Below, in pieces: positions 57,533 through 64,000 of a stretch of DNA of 64,000 nucleotides. The position numbers and the translations under genes are program-made. The stretch's first letter is position 1. Every line of letters starts with the position of its first letter. The stretch covers positions 27,060 through 91,059 of the forward strand of contig NVXV01000007.1 in NCBI GenBank assembly GCA_002734085.1, written 5' to 3'. The DNA is from Fluviicola sp. GTDB taxonomy: Bacteria > Bacteroidota > Bacteroidia > Flavobacteriales_D > Crocinitomicaceae. The notes under the pieces are model-generated. The model had not been told where the DNA came from, did no database searches, and saw only the letters and a program-made list of their open reading frames with translations.

Positions 57533-57840
57533 TATTTCCGAGTAGATATTGCAACCCTTCAGGGATTGGTGATTCTATCTCGACTAATCAGCTTTAAGTT
57601 CTGAAAGGGCATGATATTCAAACATTGGGTGAAGCCCTATGTTTCTAACTCAACCGAACTTCTGATTAGCCCTGTAAGGGCGACATATCCTTAACCACGG
57701 ATGAAGTCCGTGGTCATAAGTCAGGAGATAACACCTTTTTGGCGGTTTTTTTGATTTCCAAGTTTTAAGATTTTTCTTAACGTTGAGAAAAAAAGTGACA
57801 AAAAGCTTTTCGAAGCACAAACATCAGTTGTGAAACTATT
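57533..57840. repeat. 308-base gap with a degenerate palindromic repeat element
   Basis: The gap between the convergent dxr and BaiN-like genes holds CCCT-TC-AGGG, GGG-TGAA-GCCC, GCCCT-GTA-AGGGC and the perfect hairpin ACCACGGA-TGAAG-TCCGTGGT (57693-57713), all within 57555-57713. This is the widely scattered repeat type of Bacteroidota (CTGAAAGGGCATGATATTCA is typical; recollection). No coding content. Confidence 0.65.
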
Positions 57841-59055
57841 TCAATCTCCCCCCAACTTCCCCGCAAAATACCCCGTAGTCCATGCCGCTTGAAAATTATA
57901 GCCTCCAGTGATTGCGTCGATATCAATAGCCTCTCCAGCAAAATAAAGTCCAGGACAAACTTTACTTTCCATTGTTTTCATATTGATACTTTCCAGACTC
58001 ACGCCTCCACAAGTCACAAACTCTTCCTTGAAAGTCGTTTTTCCTCGAACTTCATATTCGTCGTTGGTTAAAATGTTCAGTAATTTGTTCACTCCTTTTT
58101 TACCAATATCCCCCCATCTTTTATCGAGTGAGAGACCTACTTTCTCCAAAAGAAAATGCCATAATCTCGTTGGTATATAATAGGGACGAATCGATTGAAG
58201 CTGTTTATTTTCGTGAGTTTTAACTAAATCGTTTAGTTCTTCATTCACGATATTCTGATTGAGTTCATTTACCCAGTTCACTTGTATTTCAAAGTGATAA
58301 TTTTTCTCTGAAAGTAATCTTGCGCCAAAAGCAGAAAGCACTAAAATCGCTGGACCACTCATTCCCCAGTGTGTAATCAATAATGGACCGTTTGCTGTTA
58401 GTTTTTCACCTTTTATTCGAGTAATTGCATTTTCAACAACAACTCCCATTAACTCCTTAATAGGTTCTTTTGGCATGTTAAAAGTGAATAGTGATGGGAC
58501 TGGATTTTCAATTTTGTGTCCCAATGCTTCCAACCATTCTAATCCACTTCGTTTTGGAGAGCCACCTGTAGCAATAATGATTTTGTCATATTCAAACGTG
58601 TCGTCAGCTTTCGTTTTTAATTGGAATCCTTTTTCTAAAGGTAAAATCTCAGAAATAGGAACGCTCGTTTTGATAAATACACCTAATCGTTCAGCCTCAT
58701 TTAAAAAACAATCAATAATAGTTTGGGAATCCTGAGATTGTGGGAAAATACATTGATCTTCTTGCGTTACGAGCGGCACATTTCGCGATTCAAACCATTC
58801 TTGGGTGTGTTTTGTATTGAATTCGGGAAATAGTTTTTTAAGTTGTTTGCCTCCGCGAGGATAAGCTTTAGTTAATTCAGCAATGGAGCTACAGGCATTT
58901 GTAACGTTACACCGACCACCACCAGAAATCTTTACTTTGGATAATAGTTTTTTGGATTTTTCTAGTATTGTGACTTCAGCTTCAGGAAAATTCTCCTTTG
59001 CATGAATCGCAGCAAAAAAACCTGCTGCACCACCGCCGATAACTCCAATTTTCAT
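57841..59055 (-). CDS. HI0933/BaiN-like FAD-dependent oxidoreductase
   Basis: The 404-residue flavoprotein has the FAD loop IGVIGGGAAGFFAAIHAKE, the family motif KVKISGGGRCNVTNA, then DKIIIATGGSPKRSG, LFTFNMPKEPIKELMGV, THWGMSGPAILVLSAFGA and a C-terminal GLYFAGEAIDIDAITGGYNF. The HI0933 (BaiN) family are flavoproteins of mostly unknown substrate, some acting in bile-acid or other reductions. The frame opens at 59070, but ATG at 59055 gives the MKIGVIGGG start. It converges on dxr and diverges from the S41 protease gene. Confidence 0.9.
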   Translation of the reverse strand: MKIGVIGGGAAGFFAAIHAKENFPEAEVTILEKSKKLLSKVKISGGGRCNVTNACSSIAELTKAYPRGGKQLKKLFPEFNTKHTQEWFESRNVPLVTQEDQCIFPQSQDSQTIIDCFLNEAERLGVFIKTSVPISEILPLEKGFQLKTKADDTFEYDKIIIATGGSPKRSGLEWLEALGHKIENPVPSLFTFNMPKEPIKELMGVVVENAITRIKGEKLTANGPLLITHWGMSGPAILVLSAFGARLLSEKNYHFEIQVNWVNELNQNIVNEELNDLVKTHENKQLQSIRPYYIPTRLWHFLLEKVGLSLDKRWGDIGKKGVNKLLNILTNDEYEVRGKTTFKEEFVTCGGVSLESINMKTMESKVCPGLYFAGEAIDIDAITGGYNFQAAWTTGYFAGKLGGD

Positions 59056-59153
59056 GAATTGCTTTTTCACAAAGGTAAGTGCAGTTTTTTAATTGTATGT
59101 GGAATATTCCAACTTTTGAAAAGAAGTTGAAAAAGGAAATCTTGAATATTTGT

Positions 59154-59161
59154 TATATTTG
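59154..59161 (+). promoter_or_regulatory. -7 box (TATATTTG) for the S41 protease gene
   Basis: TATATTTG fits TANNTTTG and lies 19 bases before the ATG at 59181. It lies inside the longer open frame from 59079, which supports the later start. Confidence 0.5.
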
Positions 59162-59180
59162 TGCTTTAGAACGCTACTGG

Positions 59181-61223
59181 ATGAGAAACCACTTAGTATT
59201 TGTCTTTACTATATTAGTATCAACTGCTTTTACTTTTTCCCAATCAACTTGTGAAAAGGCAACTGATATGGTGGCAACAATTAATAAATTCCATTACGAT
59301 GCAAAACAAGTAGACTCATCATTTAGTCAAACTTTTTTAGATATCCTTCTCGATAAGTCAGATCGTTATGGGTTGTTTTTATCTTCTGAAGATATCATAG
59401 AATTAGAAAAAAGTAGTCGTTTCCTAACAGAAGATTTAAAAGGAAATAGTTGTGTGTTTTATGACAATTTTGCCTCATTATTAAAAAAAAGAGTAAGTGA
59501 TTCTAAATCCTTTTTAGAGCAATTGAACGATCAATCTTTTTCTCTGATTAAGAGCGACTCTATTACAATTGATAATGGAAAACACTTTGTTTCAAAAGCA
59601 GAACTTGAATATCGATGGAAAAAATGGTTGCAGTATTTAACCGTGAAAACAATAGACAGTGGTGAAGTTACTTCAAAAGAGGTCGATTCAGTTTATCGCA
59701 CAGTTCTTTCTCGTGAGCAATGTCGACTAAAAAGTTATTTTATTAACAATAACTTGGACAAGAAGGTCAGCGAATTATACCTTTCCTCAATCGCTAATAC
59801 TTTTGACCCACATACAAGCTATTTTTCTAGCAGTAATAAAGAAAGTTTTTATGATGGTTTAAGTGATGAAAGCCTTTCGTTTGGATTTGACTTGGATAGA
59901 AATGAACGCGGTCAGCTTAAAGTCGCTTCTATTGTTCCTGGAGGGGCCGCTTGGCTTTCAAACAAAATTAACGAAGGAATTATTCTAAGTTCAGTTATCG
60001 TTAACGGTAAAGTGAGAGACTTTAGTTGCATTCGATATAGTGAAGCGATGAGCTTTCTAAATAGTAGCACGGTGAAGAGTGCAAAATTTGTATTTGAAAT
60101 GGAAAGTGGAGTCTTGGATACAGTTAGCCTTAGTAAAACACTAGTATCGGTTCAAGAGAATATTGTACAAAGCTTTATTCTGAAAGATTCTACAAGTACT
60201 ATCGGTTATATTTATTTACCCTCTTTTTATACGAGTGAAAACGAATTTGATGTTAGTACCAATGGTTGTTCTGCAGATATTTCTAGAGAGTTAATTCGAT
60301 TGAAAAGAGAAGGGATCGAGGGATTGATAATAGATTTAAGAAACAATGGAGGTGGTCACATGCTAGAAGCGATAAATTTGATTGGAATTTTTATTGATTA
60401 CGGAACATTGGGAATAATTGACGGTAAAGATGAAAAACCTTCATTAATTAAAGATATGAATCGGGGACTTATCTATAATGGACCACTGACAATTATGATT
60501 GATGAATTTAGTGCTTCAGCTTCGGAGTTTTTTGCAGTTACTATGCAAGATTATAATCGTGCTATAATTGTTGGTTCTACTTCCTATGGTAAGTCAACAG
60601 CCCAAACCGTATTGCCAATTGAGTCACATAGATATCTATCTCCAGACCTCATGGATTTCGAACCTACAGACTTTGTGAAATTAACTGTGAGTCGTTTTTA
60701 CAGAGTGAATGGAGAGACATACCAACGTCAAGGCGTTGTACCAGATATAGTTTTTCCTTCCATTTTTGATGGATTAGAAACAGGAGAAAGATCTTCTCCT
60801 ACAGCAATTTTAGCGAACCATATTGATAAGGAAACTTATTTTAAAACGCGTTTTGCTTTACCGAGAGAAGAACTGAAAGCTAGATATGAAACTAGAAATA
60901 CAAACAATCCGTATTTTGAATTAGTTAGGAATACTTCTACACTTTATATGAAGTATTGGAATTCAACGACCTATCCAATTGGTTTGAATTCAAAAGATGT
61001 GCATAGAACGGCATATTTAGAAGGATTAGATAAGTTTGCTGAATATTCCGTTTCAGCTCCATATAGTGTGAATAATCCCTCTTATTTAGCAGGGTATTCC
61101 AACCGACATGATAGTGAAAAGGAAATAAATGCTACAGCAATGGAAGGTATAAAAGAAGACCAAGAGATTGTAGAAGCTTACTTGGTCACAAAAGATTTAA
61201 TAAACATAAAAAACAACAAGTAA
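59181..61223 (+). CDS. S41-family C-terminal processing protease
   Basis: The 680-residue exported protease (signal FVFTILVSTAFTFSQ) has a helical N-terminal region, a PDZ domain around 230-310 (SFGFDLDRNERGQLKVASIV), and the S41 catalytic core. The serine is Ser446 in FSASASEFF and the lysine is Lys471 in GKSTAQT, 25 residues apart as in Tsp/Prc. The oxyanion stretch GLIIDLRNNGGGHM is also present. Such proteases cut C-terminal tails of exported proteins. The ATG at 59181 is chosen for signal peptide and -7 box. Its stop overlaps the next gene by one base (TAATG). Confidence 0.93.
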   Translation: MRNHLVFVFTILVSTAFTFSQSTCEKATDMVATINKFHYDAKQVDSSFSQTFLDILLDKSDRYGLFLSSEDIIELEKSSRFLTEDLKGNSCVFYDNFASLLKKRVSDSKSFLEQLNDQSFSLIKSDSITIDNGKHFVSKAELEYRWKKWLQYLTVKTIDSGEVTSKEVDSVYRTVLSREQCRLKSYFINNNLDKKVSELYLSSIANTFDPHTSYFSSSNKESFYDGLSDESLSFGFDLDRNERGQLKVASIVPGGAAWLSNKINEGIILSSVIVNGKVRDFSCIRYSEAMSFLNSSTVKSAKFVFEMESGVLDTVSLSKTLVSVQENIVQSFILKDSTSTIGYIYLPSFYTSENEFDVSTNGCSADISRELIRLKREGIEGLIIDLRNNGGGHMLEAINLIGIFIDYGTLGIIDGKDEKPSLIKDMNRGLIYNGPLTIMIDEFSASASEFFAVTMQDYNRAIIVGSTSYGKSTAQTVLPIESHRYLSPDLMDFEPTDFVKLTVSRFYRVNGETYQRQGVVPDIVFPSIFDGLETGERSSPTAILANHIDKETYFKTRFALPREELKARYETRNTNNPYFELVRNTSTLYMKYWNSTTYPIGLNSKDVHRTAYLEGLDKFAEYSVSAPYSVNNPSYLAGYSNRHDSEKEINATAMEGIKEDQEIVEAYLVTKDLINIKNNK

Positions 61224-62251
61224 TGGTAAAATTAAAAAGTACATTATTAGCTCTATCGATGACATTTGTAATTTCAAATATCAGTTTTTCTCAATCGAGC
61301 GTGGAGCACATGGAAGAGTTGAATACTGCGTTTGCAGAATTAAAAGATGACACTTGGAAATATTTGAGAACAATAACCAAAGGAAAAAGTGCAAGAAAAT
61401 CTGAGAAAAAAAGAAGTCAATTGTTGGACCAGTATAAAACTCAAATTTCAGTTGTGAAGTCAATAAAACCTTTCGAAGGGGATGCTAGTTTAAAAGAAGC
61501 AACCTTGAAATATTTGAATTTATCTTATACTGTAATCAAAGAAGATTACGATAAAATAGTTGATATGGAAGCTGTGGCCGAGGAGTCTTATGATGCAATG
61601 GAAGCATATATTCTTGCTAACAAAAGAGCAAACGAAAAATTATCTGCCGCTTCAGATGAATTAAAAGTTGCAGAGTCCACTTTTGCTGAAAACAATAATA
61701 TTACTTTAACAGAAGGGGAGAAAGATCGTAAAGCTCAAAAAATTGAGGAAGCTGCAAAGATGTTGAATTATTATAATAAAGTATATTTAATATTCTTTAA
61801 AGTATACAAACAAGAAGCGTATGTTTTAGCAGCACAACAAACACAAGACATAGCCGCTTTTGAACAAAACGTTAATGCATTATCAATGGAAGCAAATGAC
61901 GCTTTGGCTAAATTAGATACTATGAGTGCTTACGAAGGAGATAAAGACCTTATTATAGCTGTAAAAAAAGCAATTGAATTCTATAAAAATGAGGCTGAAA
62001 ATGAATTTCCAAAAGTGTCTGATTTCTATATTAAAAAGGACAATTTTGAAAAGGCAAACGAAATCATGGAGTCAAAAAAGAAAAAGGATCGCACACAAGA
62101 AGATGTAGATAAATTCAATAAAGCTGTGAGTGAATACAATGAGGCAGTTAATTCATTCAATGAGACAAATGAGACGTTGAACAAAAATAGGTCTGATATG
62201 CTTGATGAATGGAATAAATCTGTCGAATCATTTTATAAAACACATTCATAA
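61223..62251 (+). CDS. Exported coiled-coil protein of unknown function
   Basis: The 342-residue protein has a signal peptide (LALSMTFVISNISFSQ) and is almost entirely helical, with long Lys/Glu/Ala-rich coiled coils (EAYILANKRANEKLSAASDE, KKKKDRTQEDVDKFNKAVSE). No family is recognised. It starts on the last base of the S41 gene stop, so the two genes are translationally coupled. A partner or substrate of the protease is an inference. The C-terminus (WNKSVESFYKTHS) shows no membrane anchor. Confidence 0.75.
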   Translation: MVKLKSTLLALSMTFVISNISFSQSSVEHMEELNTAFAELKDDTWKYLRTITKGKSARKSEKKRSQLLDQYKTQISVVKSIKPFEGDASLKEATLKYLNLSYTVIKEDYDKIVDMEAVAEESYDAMEAYILANKRANEKLSAASDELKVAESTFAENNNITLTEGEKDRKAQKIEEAAKMLNYYNKVYLIFFKVYKQEAYVLAAQQTQDIAAFEQNVNALSMEANDALAKLDTMSAYEGDKDLIIAVKKAIEFYKNEAENEFPKVSDFYIKKDNFEKANEIMESKKKKDRTQEDVDKFNKAVSEYNEAVNSFNETNETLNKNRSDMLDEWNKSVESFYKTHS

Positions 62252-62371
62252 GTTGATGGCTGGGTCAAGGTAATGCACAACTTTCTTGTTCAAATTTGAC
62301 TTTGCCGTTTTCATACTTCTTTTATTTCCTAAACTTTAATTATATATCGTTGGGATTAATCTAATATTACG

Positions 62372-62379
62372 TAACTTTG
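62372..62379 (+). promoter_or_regulatory. Putative promoter with -7 box (TAACTTTG) for tatA-gatA
   Basis: TAACTTTG fits TANNTTTG, with a TTGG about 18 bases upstream close to the -33 TTTG spacing. The ATG of tatA follows at 62403. Confidence 0.5.
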
Positions 62380-62402
62380 TACGAAATTTAATTTGAATTA
62401 AA

Positions 62403-62579
62403 ATGATTTTAGGAATTCCAGGAGGATTACAAATCGTGTTGATAATCGTTGTTATCTTATTGCTCTTTGGTGGAAGAAAGATTCCAGAACTAATGAAAGG
62501 ATTAGGAAAAGGAATGAAAGAATTCAAGGACGCAACAAAAAGTGACGAGCCAACAAAAGAAGACGAAAACAAAAAGTAG
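62403..62579 (+). CDS. tatA: Twin-arginine translocase subunit TatA
   Basis: The 58-residue protein has the TatA layout: a short N-terminus ([10 protein letters not shown]), one membrane helix ([20 protein letters not shown], with FGG-K-PEL as hinge), an amphipathic helix ([16 protein letters not shown]) and an acidic-basic tail. TatA forms the pore for folded, twin-arginine proteins. It is too short for many gene callers. tatC is not in the window. gatA begins 18 bases after its stop, so the two share a transcript, a common Bacteroidota arrangement. Confidence 0.93.
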   Translation: MILGIPGGLQIVLIIVVILLLFGGRKIPELMKGLGKGMKEFKDATKSDEPTKEDENKK

Positions 62580-62597
62580 GTCATAAACCTTTAATCC

Positions 62598-64000
62598 ATG
62601 TATAATACATTTGCTGACGTTCAGGCTGCTCTTGAAAAAGGGTTGTCGGTTCAAGATATTCTCAATACTTATCTGAAAAACATAGAAGACCGGAAAGATC
62701 TAAATGCATTCTTGGAAGTGTTTGAGACATCTGCCAAAGAAAAAGCTGAAGAAGTTGATGAAAAGCTCAAAAACGGAACTGCTGGTCGTTTAGCGGGAAT
62801 GATCATTGGAATTAAGGATAATATCTGTTATAAAAACCACAGGGTTTCAGCGGGATCGAAAATCTTAGAAGGTTTTGAATCTTTATACTCAGCAACTGTT
62901 GTTGAACGCTTGCTCGAGGAAGATGCAATCATAATCGGACGCTTAAATTGCGATGAATTTGCAATGGGGAGTTCGTCTGAAAATTCAGCTTATGGTTCTG
63001 TTCGTAATGCCGTAAATGAAGATTATGTTCCAGGTGGTTCATCTGGAGGTAGTGCTTCGGCTGTTGCAGCTCAACTTTGTACTGTCGCACTTGGTAGCGA
63101 TACGGGAGGTTCTATTCGTCAACCCGCTTCTTTTACTGGAACAATAGGATTAAAGCCGACGTATGGTCGTGTTTCTCGATATGGGTTGATTGCCTATGCT
63201 TCATCATTTGATCAAATCGGACCATTTTCAAATTCAGTGGAGGACGCTGCACTTGTTACAGAGATTATGGCTGGAAAAGATGAGTTTGATAGTACTGTTT
63301 CGTCTAAAGAAGTAGGAAGCTTCGCGCCAGAACCACTAAAAAGAAAGTTAAAAATTGCATATATAAAGGAGACACTTGATACAGATGGAATTGATCCTGA
63401 AATCAAAGGTAGAATTGAACAATTAGTCAATTGTCTTCGCGCAGATGGACATGAATTGATTCCTGTTTCTTTTCAATATTTGGAACATATGGTTCCTACA
63501 TATTATGTGTTAACAACAGCAGAGGCTTCTTCAAACCTAGCGCGCTTTGATGGCGTACATTACGGATATAGAAGTCAGGATGCTCAGGGAGTTGAAGATA
63601 CCTACGTAAAGTCGAGAACGGAAGGGTTTGGTGTCGAAGTGAAACGACGTATCATGACTGGTACTTTTGTTTTGTCGCACGGTTATTATGACGCCTATTA
63701 TTCGAAAGGACAGAAAGTACGTCGATTGATTCAGGATAGAACGAATGAAATTTTATCTAAGAACGATGTGATTTTGCTTCCTACCGCACCCACAACGGCT
63801 TTTCAACTGAATGCAGTGAAAGACCCTATTCAAATGTATTTACAAGATATTTTTACGGTTCAAGCTAATTTATCTGGGAATCCAGCTATTTCATTGCCAA
63901 TCGGGCAGCATTCAAATGGAATGCCTTTTGGGTTGCAATTGATTGGGAGCCACTTTAAAGAAAAAGAGTTGATGGACGCGTCGTCATTTTTAATGGATTT
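62598..64000 (+). CDS. gatA: Glutamyl-tRNA(Gln) amidotransferase subunit A, 3' end missing
   Basis: GatA is the amidase of the GatCAB complex, which converts Glu-tRNA(Gln) to Gln-tRNA(Gln). The 467 visible codons show the amidase signature: IGIKDNICYKN (catalytic Lys), VPGGSSGGSASAVAAQLC (Ser-cisSer region) and ALGSDTGGSIRQPASF (nucleophile Ser). They continue through IGLKPTYGRVSRYGLIAYAS and FVLSHGYYDAYYSKGQKVRR to LSGNPAISLPIGQHSNGMPF, and then the frame runs off the right edge. The ATG is at 62598, 18 bases after tatA. Only the C-terminal tip is missing. Confidence 0.96.
   Translation, partial: MYNTFADVQAALEKGLSVQDILNTYLKNIEDRKDLNAFLEVFETSAKEKAEEVDEKLKNGTAGRLAGMIIGIKDNICYKNHRVSAGSKILEGFESLYSATVVERLLEEDAIIIGRLNCDEFAMGSSSENSAYGSVRNAVNEDYVPGGSSGGSASAVAAQLCTVALGSDTGGSIRQPASFTGTIGLKPTYGRVSRYGLIAYASSFDQIGPFSNSVEDAALVTEIMAGKDEFDSTVSSKEVGSFAPEPLKRKLKIAYIKETLDTDGIDPEIKGRIEQLVNCLRADGHELIPVSFQYLEHMVPTYYVLTTAEASSNLARFDGVHYGYRSQDAQGVEDTYVKSRTEGFGVEVKRRIMTGTFVLSHGYYDAYYSKGQKVRRLIQDRTNEILSKNDVILLPTAPTTAFQLNAVKDPIQMYLQDIFTVQANLSGNPAISLPIGQHSNGMPFGLQLIGSHFKEKELMDASSFLMD

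Noticed and set aside
62336-62584. 82-codon minus-strand frame
   Set aside because: It is the antisense of tatA.
1-64000. CRISPR arrays, rRNA, tRNA, insertion sequences, phage genes
   Set aside because: I scanned the gaps for direct repeat-spacer arrays, tRNA cloverleaf features and transposase frames and found none that I could support.

Overview
The window reads as the chromosome of an AT-rich marine or freshwater Bacteroidota, most likely order Flavobacteriales in the Crocinitomicaceae/Cryomorphaceae neighbourhood. The reasons are: Bacteroidota-type -7 boxes (TANNTTTG) before many genes; families largely confined to the phylum (DUF4270, DUF3098, DUF6427, YtxJ, TonB receptors with a carboxypeptidase-regulatory N-terminus, gliding/T9SS-type C-terminal domains); and the ftsX-DUF3098-uppP-truB order. 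The species assignment is inference. No rRNA, tRNA, CRISPR array, transposase or prophage was recognised.

Region by region. 1-3.5 kb: a DUF4270 lipoprotein (cut by the left edge) and a lone GT5 domain, divergent from panC and ribE. 3.5-11.7 kb, minus strand: a small exported protein, metF, queA-ispD, a DAGK-like/DUF389 membrane fusion, and the truB-uppP-DUF3098-ftsX block. 11.7-23.8 kb: a YceI lipoprotein behind a clear operator-like palindrome, a HAD phosphatase, methylmalonyl-CoA epimerase, a T9SS-type secreted protein, a solute-binding lipoprotein paired with a TonB receptor, DUF6427, two small beta-sandwich lipoproteins, and pheS-ytxJ-glutaminyl cyclase. 23.9-37.9 kb: a large lamin-tail-domain secreted protein, asd, galE with neighbours, tandem outer-membrane paralogues, tadA, a HisKA_2 kinase, kmo, and rhlE with a lipoprotein. 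38.5-45 kb: an ABC-F protein, an M1 aminopeptidase, a biotin carrier and a voltage-gated ion channel with a zinc ribbon. 45.1-51.7 kb: a secreted WD40-caspase protein, an unknown exported protein and a haem-type TonB receptor. 51.7-54.9 kb: an accessory-looking segment bounded by hairpins, with one gene packed between inverted GTTGGCAAC motifs and then a LytTR regulator, an exported intradiol dioxygenase and a second YceI protein. 55-64 kb: DUF6249/ECF sigma/membrane protein, dxr, a BaiN-like flavoprotein, an S41 protease with a coiled-coil partner, tatA, and gatA (cut by the right edge).

Most genes are housekeeping (folate, pantothenate, riboflavin, the MEP pathway via ispD and dxr, tRNA modification via queA/truB/tadA, tRNA charging via pheS and gatA). 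The less ordinary content is the DAGK-like/DUF389 fusion, the WD40-caspase protein, the channel with a zinc ribbon, the cassette-like segment near 52 kb, and several gene-free gaps filled with small palindromic dispersed repeats. I did not find a clearly new multi-gene defence or biosynthetic system. The best candidates for unexplained biology are the caspase locus and the 51.9-54.9 kb segment.
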